DNA of 40,114 bases. It comes from F23-B02 sp963632825 (GTDB lineage Bacteria; Bacillota; Clostridia; Oscillospirales; Oscillospiraceae). Each line of letters begins with the position of its first letter. Within the stretch, counting starts at the first letter, position 1. Where the stretch lies: assembly GCA_963632825.1 (NCBI GenBank), contig CAVGWF010000037.1, positions 1-40,114 on the forward strand, in the 5' to 3' direction. The notes beneath the pieces are model-generated. The model was not told where the DNA came from. It ran no database searches and saw only the letters and a list, made by a program, of their open reading frames with translations. Position numbers and translations under genes: made by a program. Of this stretch, positions 1 to 6,403 are shown piece by piece.

Positions 1-608
1 TCGCCGCAATAACCTCCTCGATCTCGCTGCTTGAGGTCATCACCGCTTACAAGGTCGACAAGAATGTCGAGCAGGGCAAGGCTCCCGGACGCAAAAAGTA
101 CGCTATCCTTGCCGCCTGCGTCATCTTCGTATTCTGCCTGCCCACCTGCCTTGACGGTCTGGGCGCCGGTACCAACGGCGGTGCCGCACTCGGCACTCCC
201 GCCGAGATCCTCGGCATGAACTGGGGTGAGGCCGGAGATATAACCGCATTTGAGAAGGATACTACTTATTACACTCTCGGTGACGACGGGATTTACACTG
301 CCGTAGATAAAGAGACCACGGCCTTCGATGCATCCCAGACCTACTATCTGAAGACGGCCAAGACCTGGAACGGTGACTGGCTCGACTTCTACGATGTGTT
401 CTCCGAAGGCATCATGATGCCGCTCGGCGCACTGGTAATGTGCGTGCTGATAGGCTATGTGCTGAAGCTCGACTTCATTATTGATGAATGCGAGTCCTCC
501 GGACACAAGTTCTGGGGCCGCCCGTTCTTCACCGCGTGCTATAAGTTCATCACTCCTATCGGTATGATCCTTGTTCTGTACGGTCAGATAACAAGCTTCT
601 TCCTCTGA
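1..608 (+). CDS. Sodium-dependent transporter, NSS (SNF) family, 3' part only
   Basis: This is the C-terminal ~200 residues of a neurotransmitter:sodium symporter-family permease, which takes up amino acids or similar solutes with Na+. The frame is open from base 3, so the 5' end lies outside the window. Visible features are the TM-flanking stretch SSISLLEVITAYKVD, a long hydrophobic helix (CVIFVFCLPTCLDGLGAG), a G-rich loop, and two more helices ending at ITSFFL. NSS proteins normally have a short loop before the next helix. Here about 45 extra residues sit between GMNWGEAGD and WLDFYDVFSEG, rich in Thr/Tyr/Asp and containing two similar TYY motifs. The substrate cannot be told. Family assignment is good; subfamily unknown. 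Confidence 0.85.
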   Translation, partial: AAITSSISLLEVITAYKVDKNVEQGKAPGRKKYAILAACVIFVFCLPTCLDGLGAGTNGGAALGTPAEILGMNWGEAGDITAFEKDTTYYTLGDDGIYTAVDKETTAFDASQTYYLKTAKTWNGDWLDFYDVFSEGIMMPLGALVMCVLIGYVLKLDFIIDECESSGHKFWGRPFFTACYKFITPIGMILVLYGQITSFFL

Positions 609-637
609 TAACCGAACGGAAATAAACCAAAGCTGTT

Positions 638-667
638 AAAGCCGCCGCTCAATGAGCGGCGGCTTTT
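638..667 (+). terminator. Intrinsic terminator of the NSS transporter gene
   Basis: A 13-bp perfect stem (AAAGCCGCCGCTC with its complement), 3-nt loop AAT, then TTTT. It lies 30 bases after the transporter stop codon. Confidence 0.85.
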
Positions 668-675
668 CAATGTGT

Positions 676-709
676 AAAAAAGCTCGAAGCCTTAGCTCCG
701 AGCTTTTTT
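676..709. terminator. Bidirectional terminator between convergent genes
   Basis: Arms AAAAAAGCTCG and CGAGCTTTTTT (11 bp) around a 12-nt loop. The A- and T-tracts allow it to work in both directions. It lies 9 bases beyond the end of the minus-strand dCMP deaminase gene, so it probably terminates that gene and backs up the first terminator. Confidence 0.8.
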
Positions 710-717
710 GCGCTTTA

Positions 718-1203
718 TCATTGTATCCAGAAGGTTGAGTCGTCATCCTTTACCCAATCCTCGACCGGAACGATCGAGAAGTCGCTCTCGCCGGTGCGGA
801 TTATGACTCTTTCAATGCCAGCGTTTATGACCTGACGCCGGCACATGGAGCAGCTCGTTGCATTTCTCAAAAGCTCGCCGGTCTGTGCGTCGCGCCCGAC
901 AAGGTACAGCGTTGAGCCTATCATATCGCGGCGGGACGCGGAAATTATCGCGTTTGCCTCCGCGTGAACGCTGCGGCACAGCTCGTACCGCTCGCCTGAC
1001 GGTACCTTCATCTCCACCCGCGCACACCTTCCGGCATCGGTGCAGTTGACTCTGCCGCGCGGTGCGCCGTTGTAGCCGGTAGAAATGATCTCGTCGTTTC
1101 TGACAATTATCGCACCGTACATACGCCTCAGGCAGGTCGAGCGCTGCAGCACGGCATCCGCTATATCGAGATAATAATTTTCCTTGCTTTTGCGTTTATC
1201 CAT
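718..1203 (-). CDS. dCMP/cytidine deaminase family protein (ComEB-like)
   Basis: A 161-residue zinc deaminase, most like dCMP deaminase, which makes dUMP for thymidylate synthesis; the close relative ComEB is named for a competence locus. The zinc site is visible: H80-A-E82 (SVHAEAN, catalytic Glu) and C118/C121 (SCSMC). The usual Pro before the first Cys is replaced by Ser. Length and the N-terminal YYLDIADAVLQRSTCLRR stretch fit the dCMP deaminase family. The start is the ATG at 1203 because GGAGG lies 10 bases upstream; the longer frame would begin with a TTG inside that site. It follows yitT by 29 bases on the same strand and is probably cotranscribed. Cytosolic. Confidence 0.85.
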   Translation of the reverse strand: MDKRKSKENYYLDIADAVLQRSTCLRRMYGAIIVRNDEIISTGYNGAPRGRVNCTDAGRCARVEMKVPSGERYELCRSVHAEANAIISASRRDMIGSTLYLVGRDAQTGELLRNATSCSMCRRQVINAGIERVIIRTGESDFSIVPVEDWVKDDDSTFWIQ

Positions 1204-1232
1204 ATCCAAGTCCTCCAAATTATGCAGCCATT

Positions 1233-2105
1233 TTACTGTGCCTTGGTCTTTTCGTCAATGGCTTTGCTGTTTTTTATGTGATTTCCGATGATCTCCGACA
1301 CCTCGGAAATGGTGACGAACGCGCTGACATCCGCCTGACTTATTATCTGCTTGAGCTGGTTTACCTCAACTCGGGTGATAACGCAGTACAAAACGGTTTT
1401 TCCGCTTCCGGACACGAGACCCTCGGCGTTTATGAATGTGCAGGTGCGTCCGAGACGCTGGTAAATGGTGTCGGCAAGCTCCTGCGCGTGCTCGGTTATT
1501 ATCATGGCTGCCTTTGCCTGCTCCATGCCCTCCTGAACGATGTCGATTATTTTGAAGGTTATAAAGTAGGTAAGCAGCGAGAGCATAGCCCTGTCCCAGC
1601 CAAAGAGGATTCCGGCTGTGACATATATGAAAATGTTTATCACAAATATTATCTGACCGGTCGATGCACTTACATTTTTGGAAAGCAGCATCGCGGCTAT
1701 CTCGGTTCCGTCAAGGCAGCCGCCGTGACGCAGCACCGTGCCGACGCCTATGCCGAGCAGGACTCCGCCGAACACCACTGCAAGCAGCTCCGAGCTCGTA
1801 ACGGTGGGGACAAGCTTGAAAAGCTCGAGAAAGGCGGAAAACGCCGCCATTGCGATAACGGCGCGCGCGAGAAAGCGCTTGCCGAGCGCCTTGTAGCCAA
1901 CAAAGAAAAACGGAATGTTTATGACGATGACGAGTATGCTCAGCCGGATGCCGGACAGGTAATTTATCATCATGCTGACGCCGGTCACGCCTCCGTCAAG
2001 TATCGTGTTCGGAATAAGGAAGCATTCGATCGAAAATGCCGCGCATCCCGCGCCCACGAGCAGCATGATCACAGGGAACAGATGCTCCTTCAAAAAGTAT
2101 TTCAT
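1233..2105 (-). CDS. YitT family membrane protein (DUF161/DUF2179)
   Basis: A 290-residue integral membrane protein of the YitT family, whose transport role is poorly defined. It has about five to six hydrophobic segments in the first ~200 residues (for example FPVIMLLVGAGCAAFSIECF and LSILVIVINIPFFFVGY), then a soluble C-terminal ~90-residue domain typical of DUF2179 (RLGRTCTFINAEGLVSG...VLYCVITRVEVNQLKQII). The ATG at 2105 is chosen because AAGGTGG (2111-2117) sits 5 bases upstream; the longer frame to 2153 would start inside the palindrome at 2124-2157. It lies downstream of kdpE and upstream of the dCMP deaminase on the same strand. Confidence 0.88.
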   Translation of the reverse strand: MKYFLKEHLFPVIMLLVGAGCAAFSIECFLIPNTILDGGVTGVSMMINYLSGIRLSILVIVINIPFFFVGYKALGKRFLARAVIAMAAFSAFLELFKLVPTVTSSELLAVVFGGVLLGIGVGTVLRHGGCLDGTEIAAMLLSKNVSASTGQIIFVINIFIYVTAGILFGWDRAMLSLLTYFITFKIIDIVQEGMEQAKAAMIITEHAQELADTIYQRLGRTCTFINAEGLVSGSGKTVLYCVITRVEVNQLKQIISQADVSAFVTISEVSEIIGNHIKNSKAIDEKTKAQ

Positions 2106-2121
2106 TCGATCCACCTTCATC

Positions 2122-2157
2122 AAAAAATTGCGATATAAACAATTATATCGCAATTTT
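2122..2157 (-). promoter_or_regulatory. Perfect 15-bp-arm palindrome before yitT (terminator and/or operator-promoter)
   Basis: Arms 2124-2138 (AAAATTGCGATATAA) and 2143-2157 are exact complements around ACAA. Read on the minus strand the hairpin ends in TTTTTT (2122-2127), as an intrinsic terminator would, and sits 4 bases before the yitT ribosome site. The same palindrome contains TATAAT on the minus strand (2142-2147), but I see no good -35 at 16-18 bases. It could end kdpDE transcription, start yitT transcription, bind a repressor, or combine these. Confidence 0.6.
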
Positions 2158-2189
2158 AATGCAATTTAGTAAACTGAGGGTAAATTATT

Positions 2190-2897
2190 TCAGTCGCCCT
2201 CAACCATTCGATAGCCTACGCCGATCTCGGTGAAGATATACTGCGGCTCGGCCGGATTTTTCTCGATCTTGCGGCGGATGTTCGCCATATGAACGCGCAG
2301 GGACTGGTTGTTGCCCCTCGTGCCGGGACCCCACAGCTCCTTTATGATATAGTCATATGTCAGAACCTTGCCCGCACACTTGCCGAGCAGAGCCACTATC
2401 TTGTACTCGTTCTGCGTCAGCCCCGCATTCTGCCCGTTTATGAGCACCTGATGCTTGTCATAGTCGATCTCAAGCTCGCCGGCCTTGAATTTTCCGGTTG
2501 TGGCTATGGTCTCGTTCGCAAGCCCCGTGCGGGTATGACGGATAGCGGTGCGGATGCGCGCGAGCAGCTCGCCTGCACCGAACGGCTTTGTTATATAGTC
2601 GTCCGCACCGAGATCGAGCGCCTCGACCTTATCGCGCTCATGCGCTCTGGCGGACACTACGACTATCGGCAGCAGCGTCCATTCACGCACGGATTTTATT
2701 ATTTGCAGCCCGTCTATATCCGGAAGTCCGAGATCAAGGATTATGAGGTCCGGACAGTGCGAGGTTATCATGGAATATGCCTCGGCGCCCGAGCGGGCGA
2801 TTATGACATCATAATCATTGGAAGTCAGAATGGTACGCAGAAAGTTCGTGATGCTGCGCTCATCCTCAACGATAAGTATCTTATCCCGTATATTCAT
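2190..2897 (-). CDS. OmpR-family response regulator, KdpE-like
   Basis: A 235-residue two-component response regulator. The receiver domain occupies residues ~5-120, with the acidic pair E11/D12, phospho-acceptor D55 (LIILDLGLPD), the switch region VVVSARAHERDK and K in DDYITKPFG. A winged-helix DNA-binding domain follows (~130-233; LTQNEYKIVALLG...GVGYRM). The GADDYITKPF and LWGPGTRGNNQSLRVHMANIRRKIE stretches are characteristic of KdpE. It overlaps the upstream histidine kinase by 4 bases (kinase stop at 2894), so the two are translationally coupled. No kdpFABC genes are in the window, so control of potassium uptake cannot be confirmed from context. Confidence 0.85.
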   Translation of the reverse strand: MNIRDKILIVEDERSITNFLRTILTSNDYDVIIARSGAEAYSMITSHCPDLIILDLGLPDIDGLQIIKSVREWTLLPIVVVSARAHERDKVEALDLGADDYITKPFGAGELLARIRTAIRHTRTGLANETIATTGKFKAGELEIDYDKHQVLINGQNAGLTQNEYKIVALLGKCAGKVLTYDYIIKELWGPGTRGNNQSLRVHMANIRRKIEKNPAEPQYIFTEIGVGYRMVEGD

Positions 2898-3976
2898 TGC
2901 TCGTTATCCTCCATCGGAATTATAAATTCAAATATTGCGCCGCCCGAAGGCTTGTTTTTTCCGCTTATGGTGCCGCCGTGGGCGGAGACTATTGCCTGAC
3001 ATGCCGCAAGACCTATGCCGCGGAAGCGGTTGCTGTCAAACGATTTCCCGTCGGCGGGATCTATCTGGCCGCGAAACAGGACCGGAATGATGTCCGGATC
3101 GAGTCCCGCACCGTTATCGGAAACGCAGAAATGCATCTGCCCGCCGGAAGAACGGACCTCGATCGAGATCTCGGTCATGCCCTCGGCGTGCTTGACGGCA
3201 TTGTCAAGCAGATTCGTGAGCACCTGCTCTATGAGCATCGCGTCAACGCTCACGAGCACCGGCTCATCCGGTATCTTCACCGTCAGGCGAACATCGGGAT
3301 ACCGCTTTTTGAAGTTTGAAATGCACTCGCCCACTATTTCCTCGACAAGCTCGGGGCTTTTGTCTATGCTCGTCTGCTCCGTGCCGCTTACTCTTGTTAT
3401 TGACAGCAGATTTTCCACCATGCGCACGAGCCACTCGGCGTCCTGCTTGGCATCGTCCAGAAGCTCGATGCGGGCATCGTGCGAAAGGCGCTCGTCCTCG
3501 TTCATTACCGTGTCTATAGAGCCGATTATAGAGGTCAGCGGCGTCCTCAGATCGTGCGATATCGCCCTGAGGAGATCGGCGCGGAGCTGTGCCTGAGCCG
3601 CCTCGTGCCTGAGCTTTTCCTGCTCGCGCGAGCGGGTGGTGAGCGTTGAGATGACCAGTGAAACGGCAAGCATCGTGATGAAGGTTATCGGGTAGCCGTA
3701 TATGGAGAAGTTGAGCTTCATATACGGGTAAGTGAAGGCATAGTTAACGCCGATAACGCTTATGATCGACGAGATTACACCGTAAGCATATCCGTCCGTG
3801 AGCAGAGATACGACGAGTACCGCAAGGATAAACACCATCGGCACAAAGCTGTCGGTTGTCCCCACATGGCTGAGCGATGAGCACAGCACCCATGCGGCAC
3901 CCAGAACGAGCAGCAGTATCATCCAGTTGCGGACGAGCCTCAATATTTCGTTTTCAATATGCGTTCTTTTTTTCAT
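2894..3976 (-). CDS. Sensor histidine kinase, short KdpD-like (DUF4118 + HisKA + HATPase)
   Basis: A 360-residue membrane histidine kinase resembling only the C-terminal half of KdpD. There are about four TM segments in residues ~17-112 (DUF4118-type), then the H-box with H141 (RAISHDLRTPL), an N-box (LTNLLDNAVKHA), and G-boxes (CVSDNGAGL, RGIGLAACQAIVSAHGG). The N-terminal KdpD and USP-like sensor domains of classical ~900-residue KdpD are absent. The start is the ATG at 3976 (MKKRTHIENE); the frame runs on to 4102 but that part reads as the noncoding cysK leader on the other strand. No clear ribosome site precedes 3976. It is coupled to the KdpE-like regulator. Confidence 0.82.
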   Translation of the reverse strand: MKKRTHIENEILRLVRNWMILLLVLGAAWVLCSSLSHVGTTDSFVPMVFILAVLVVSLLTDGYAYGVISSIISVIGVNYAFTYPYMKLNFSIYGYPITFITMLAVSLVISTLTTRSREQEKLRHEAAQAQLRADLLRAISHDLRTPLTSIIGSIDTVMNEDERLSHDARIELLDDAKQDAEWLVRMVENLLSITRVSGTEQTSIDKSPELVEEIVGECISNFKKRYPDVRLTVKIPDEPVLVSVDAMLIEQVLTNLLDNAVKHAEGMTEISIEVRSSGGQMHFCVSDNGAGLDPDIIPVLFRGQIDPADGKSFDSNRFRGIGLAACQAIVSAHGGTISGKNKPSGGAIFEFIIPMEDNEQ

Positions 3977-3982
3977 GAGTAA

Positions 3983-3988
3983 ATTATA
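3983..3988 (-). promoter_or_regulatory. Possible -10 box of the kdpDE-like operon
   Basis: TATAAT on the minus strand ends only 6 bases before the ATG at 3976, which itself has no evident Shine-Dalgarno. Transcription from this box would start at or next to the ATG and give a leaderless mRNA. The -35 region is weak, so this is tentative. Confidence 0.35.
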
Positions 3989-4054
3989 GCATAGATTGCG
4001 TAAAGACTGTGTTAAGAAATTTATATCCCATTGACAATTAATATGCAATCCTTG

Positions 4055-4083
4055 TTGACAAAAGCCATGCGATAGCGTATTAT
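4055..4083 (+). promoter_or_regulatory. Sigma-A promoter of the cys leader and cysKE
   Basis: TTGACA (4055-4060), 17-base spacer, TATTAT (4078-4083). This is a near-consensus vegetative promoter that would start transcription around 4090, about 45 bases before the leader-peptide ATG. Confidence 0.8.
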
Positions 4084-4134
4084 GCTTATAGCAAAACCCC
4101 ATTTGCGTTATAGGAATTGAAAGGAGCGGCGATC

Positions 4135-4215
4135 ATGTACCTTGCAAGCGCAGCGGTTGTGAATACCTGTTGTGGCATCTGCGTCTGTCGATGTCGGCGT
4201 CGTCGTATGCCTTGA
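4135..4215 (+). CDS. Cysteine-rich leader peptide (attenuation uORF) of cysKE
   Basis: A 26-codon ORF between the promoter and cysK. It has its own ribosome site, AAGGAG at 4121-4126, 8 bases before the ATG. Five Cys codons lie at 4168, 4171, 4180, 4186 and 4192 (core NTCCGICVCRC), followed by a run of Arg codons and a TGA at 4213. Five cysteines in 26 residues upstream of a cysteine-synthesis operon is the hallmark of a leader peptide whose translation senses charged Cys-tRNA. The codons sit just before the 5' arm of the antiterminator (4197-4210), so a ribosome stalled on Cys codons can leave that arm free while one that reaches the stop codon covers it. Too short for default gene callers. 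Confidence 0.88.
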   Translation: MYLASAAVVNTCCGICVCRCRRRRMP

Positions 4216-4250
4216 TGGGGTCTGGTACCCGTGTTATGCAGCGGCGATGC
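4174..4250 (+). promoter_or_regulatory. Antiterminator and competing hairpin of the cysteine attenuator
   Basis: 4197-4210 (GCGTCGTCGTATGC) can pair with 4238-4250 (GCAGCGGCGATGC): 13 pairs including three G-U, with one bulged A at 4207. The pairing uses the entire 5' arm of the terminator at 4243-4250, so the two structures exclude each other. A smaller competing hairpin pairs 4174-4178 (GGCAT) with 4207-4211 (ATGCC), masking the antiterminator arm when no ribosome holds the Cys codons. This is the classical 1:2 / 2:3 / 3:4 arrangement. The pairing was worked out by eye and not by folding software. Confidence 0.75.
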
Positions 4251-4272
4251 TTTCAGGGCATCGTCATTTTTT
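4243..4272 (+). terminator. Intrinsic terminator (attenuator) in the cysK leader
   Basis: 8-bp stem GGCGATGC/GCATCGTC (one G-U) with loop TTTCAGG, then A and six Ts (4267-4272). It lies after the leader ORF and 26 bases before cysK, so it must be bypassed for cysKE expression. Confidence 0.82.
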
Positions 4273-4298
4273 ATGTTTAAGGATGAGAGGTAACGGCA

Positions 4299-5237
4299 AT
4301 GAAAATTTATAAATCCGTATCGGAGCTCACCGGGCACACTCCGCTCATGGAGCTGAGAAACATCGAGGATGACAGCAGACTGTGCGCCAGATTGCTTGCA
4401 AAGCTTGAGATGTTCAATCCCTCGGGCTCTGCCAAGGACAGAGTGGCAAAGGCGATGCTCGACGACGCCGAGGCAAAGGGACTGCTTACCGCCGGCGGCA
4501 CCGTTATAGAGCCGACCAGCGGAAATACCGGTATCGGGCTTGCCGCCATAGGTGCTGCGCGCGGCTACCGCGTTATTATCGTCATGCCTGACAGCATGAG
4601 CGTGGAAAGGCGGCTGCTTATGACGGCCTATGGTGCCGAGCTTGTGCTCACCGACGGCAAAAAGGGTATGGCAGGTACAATTGAAAAGGCTGAGGAGCTG
4701 AAAAACAGCATCCCCGGCGCGATCATACTCGGGCAGTTTTCCAATCCGGCAAATCCCGCTGCGCACAGAGTCACCACGGGTCCCGAGATATGGAACGACA
4801 CCGACGGTAAGGTGGATATATTCGTTGCAGGAGTCGGTACCGGCGGAACGCTCTCCGGCGTTGGGCAGTATCTCAAAAGCCGCAAAAGGAGCGTTAGGAT
4901 AGTCGCCGTTGAGCCCGAGACCTCGCCGCTTCTGAGCAAGGGCTATGCCGGTGCGCACGGACTTCAGGGCATTGGCGCAAATTTCATCCCCGAAACGCTC
5001 GACCGTGAGATATACGACGAGGTGATAACGGTTTCAGACGAGCAGGCATATGCAGCCGGACGCACCCTCGCCGCACGCGAGGGCATACTTGCGGGCATAA
5101 CCTCGGGAGCTGCGCTGTATGCTGCCGCAGAGCTCGCAAAGCGGCCTGAAAACGCGGGCAAATGCATAGTCGCGCTCATGCCCGATACCGGCGAGAGATA
5201 TCTCTCAAGTCCTATGTTTAAGGAGAGCGGCAAGTGA
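4299..5237 (+). CDS. cysK: Cysteine synthase A (O-acetylserine sulfhydrylase)
   Basis: A 312-residue PLP enzyme that makes L-cysteine from O-acetylserine and sulfide in the cytosol. The PLP lysine is K46 (NPSGSAKDR), the substrate loop is TSGNTG at 73-78, the phosphate-binding loop is GTGGT at 180-184, and the length matches CysK. The ATG at 4299 follows GAGAGG, which lies about 8 bases upstream, and the cysteine attenuator ends 26 bases earlier. It overlaps cysE by one base, so the operon makes both enzymes of the pathway from serine. Expression is probably raised when Cys-tRNA is uncharged. A cystathionine-beta-synthase-type paralogue is less likely given the length and the cysE partner. 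Confidence 0.95.
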   Translation: MKIYKSVSELTGHTPLMELRNIEDDSRLCARLLAKLEMFNPSGSAKDRVAKAMLDDAEAKGLLTAGGTVIEPTSGNTGIGLAAIGAARGYRVIIVMPDSMSVERRLLMTAYGAELVLTDGKKGMAGTIEKAEELKNSIPGAIILGQFSNPANPAAHRVTTGPEIWNDTDGKVDIFVAGVGTGGTLSGVGQYLKSRKRSVRIVAVEPETSPLLSKGYAGAHGLQGIGANFIPETLDREIYDEVITVSDEQAYAAGRTLAAREGILAGITSGAALYAAAELAKRPENAGKCIVALMPDTGERYLSSPMFKESGK

Positions 5238-5878
5238 TGTTTGATGATCTGCTTGAAACGGTTAATGCGTATCTTCTGCGCGATCCCGCAGCAAAAAATC
5301 CGTTCGAGGTGCTGCTTCTGTATCCCGGCGTGAAGGCCGTGTGCTACCACCGGCGTGCGCATTGGTGCTATGAGCACAATTTTATGTTCCTTGCGCGTGT
5401 GATCTCTCAGATGAGCAGGCACCGCACCGGAATCGAGATCCATCCCGGTGCAAAAATAGGCAGGCGCCTTGTCATAGACCACGGTATGGGCATCGTTATT
5501 GGCGAAACCGCCGAGATCGGCGACGATTGCCTGATCTACCACGGTGTCACACTCGGCGGCACCGGCAAGGACAGCGGCAAGCGCCATCCTACGATAGGCA
5601 ACAATGTTCTCATCGGCACCGGCGCGAAGGTGCTCGGACCGTTTAAGGTCGGCGATAACAGCCGCATAGCGGCAAACTCGGTCGTTTTGAGCGAGATACC
5701 GCCGGACAGCACCGCCGTCGGCATACCCGCACGCGTTGTAAAGCGTAAGGGAGTGAAGGTCGATTATGCAAGCGAGGTCGATCAGGTCAGCATCTCAGAC
5801 CCCGTTGCCGAGGAGCTCGCCGCAATAAGAAGGGCTCTATGCGAGATGAACACAAGGCTTCAGAATATGGAGAAATGA
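5237..5878 (+). CDS. cysE: Serine O-acetyltransferase
   Basis: A 213-residue CysE/EpsC-type enzyme that makes O-acetyl-L-serine from serine and acetyl-CoA. The short N-terminal helical region (VLLLYPGVKAVCYHRRAHW) is followed by left-handed beta-helix hexapeptide repeats (~60-170) with IHPGAKIG, the catalytic His/Asp region VIDHGMGIVIGETAEIGDD, and YHGVTLGGTGK. The C-terminal tail is helical and carries no usual inhibitory Ile. TGATG couples it to cysK; a GTG at 5234 is an alternative start closer to AAGGAG (5219-5224). A terminator follows directly. In this family CysE binds CysK through its C-terminus; whether this one does is not visible. Confidence 0.93.
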   Translation: MFDDLLETVNAYLLRDPAAKNPFEVLLLYPGVKAVCYHRRAHWCYEHNFMFLARVISQMSRHRTGIEIHPGAKIGRRLVIDHGMGIVIGETAEIGDDCLIYHGVTLGGTGKDSGKRHPTIGNNVLIGTGAKVLGPFKVGDNSRIAANSVVLSEIPPDSTAVGIPARVVKRKGVKVDYASEVDQVSISDPVAEELAAIRRALCEMNTRLQNMEK

Positions 5879-5879
5879 T

Positions 5880-5929
5880 AAATATCGGGTGCAGCGCTCC
5901 GTAACGGTTCGGCTGCCCCGATATTTTTT
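5880..5929 (+). terminator. Intrinsic terminator of cysKE
   Basis: Long stem AATATCGGG + GCAGC paired with GCTGC + CCCGATATT (one bulged T), 16-nt loop, then a T-tract. It starts 2 bases after the cysE stop codon. Confidence 0.9.
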
Positions 5930-6081
5930 CGCTTCAAAACGAAAGCTAAACGCAGAGCAGAAGCTCCTGCTCCGTACCGGTGCTGCTCAAAGCTTCACGG
6001 TTTTGTCTGCACTTTCCGGTCGAGACACCGCAATGCCCGTATCCGCAGGTGCAGAGAGACGCCTCTGAAAAAACGCATCTG

Positions 6082-6233
6082 AAAAAACGAAAACCGCGCG
6101 CCGTTGTTAGCGGACACGCGGTTTTCGGGAGATTGTTGTGTTACCGGGATGGAGAGCCCCGATAACGAGAGAGAAAGAATGGATGAAATATGTCTAAAAG
6201 GTGTTGCCCTTTTTTCAAGCATCGTTATTTTAT
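6082..6233 (-). ncRNA. Candidate small RNA divergent from lysR
   Basis: On the minus strand TTGCGT (6263-6268), 17-base spacer, TATACT (6240-6245) would start a transcript near 6233. A strong terminator (CGAAAACCGCG/CGCGGTTTTCG, 11 bp, followed by TTTTTT at 6082-6087) would end it. The result is an RNA of about 150 nt. The frames inside it have no ribosome site and read through the terminator, so coding is unlikely. It also contains a small AAAAGG/CCTTTT hairpin. No homology is claimed; the call rests only on the promoter-terminator pair. Confidence 0.4.
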
Positions 6234-6278
6234 GGTCAAAGTATAATATGATTTTCCGTATTACGCAAGCGAATATTT

Positions 6279-6295
6279 TTCATACACGATATGAA
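6279..6295. promoter_or_regulatory. Inverted repeat, possible LysR-type binding site
   Basis: TTCATA-N5-TATGAA lies between the minus-strand promoter at 6240-6268 and the lysR promoter. LysR-type regulators bind partly symmetric T-N11-A sites in such intergenic regions, so autoregulation or control of the divergent RNA is plausible. Confidence 0.4.
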
Positions 6296-6316
6296 TTTTT
6301 GGAATATCTCTTGTGC

Positions 6317-6352
6317 TTGATTTATACTGTCCTGCAGCATATAATATGCTGC
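6317..6352 (+). promoter_or_regulatory. lysR promoter overlapped by a perfect 19-base palindrome
   Basis: TTGATT (6317-6322), 17-base spacer, TATAAT (6340-6345). The -10 box is the centre of GCAGCATATAATATGCTGC (6334-6352), with 9-bp exact arms around one A. A protein bound here would block the polymerase directly. Confidence 0.7.
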
Positions 6353-6403
6353 ATTAGAATTGATTATTGGCTCGTCATTCATTTTCGGAATCGGAGGTGT
6401 GTC

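Larger units (their letters stand above)
5930..6403. other. 474-base gene-free region between cysE and lysR
   Basis: No credible protein gene was found. It holds, on the minus strand, a possible promoter (6240-6268) and a terminator (6082-6127), which could bound a small RNA. On the plus strand it holds the lysR promoter with its palindrome (6317-6352) and another inverted repeat (6279-6295). 5930-6080 shows nothing I can name. Confidence 0.6.

Noticed and set aside
1278..2138. 286-residue plus-strand open frame over yitT
   Set aside because: It mirrors the YitT gene. It has no ribosome site and a His/Arg/Glu-rich composition typical of antisense frames in GC-rich genes.
4090..4298. T-box riboswitch for cysteine upstream of cysK
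   Set aside because: No T-box consensus or specifier stem seen, and the leader is shorter than usual. The Cys-rich ORF with antiterminator explains the region better.
4086..4958. 290-residue minus-strand open frame over the cys leader and cysK
   Set aside because: cysK and the attenuator explain the region. The frame has no start signals and no recognisable domain.
5980..6222. Small plus- and minus-strand open frames between cysE and lysR
   Set aside because: No ribosome sites and low-complexity composition. The minus frame runs through a strong terminator.
6104..6403. N-terminal extension of the LysR protein by 100 residues
   Set aside because: The extension crosses the promoter and palindrome. 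The HTH normally starts at the N-terminus, as it does from the ATG at 6404 with a strong ribosome site.
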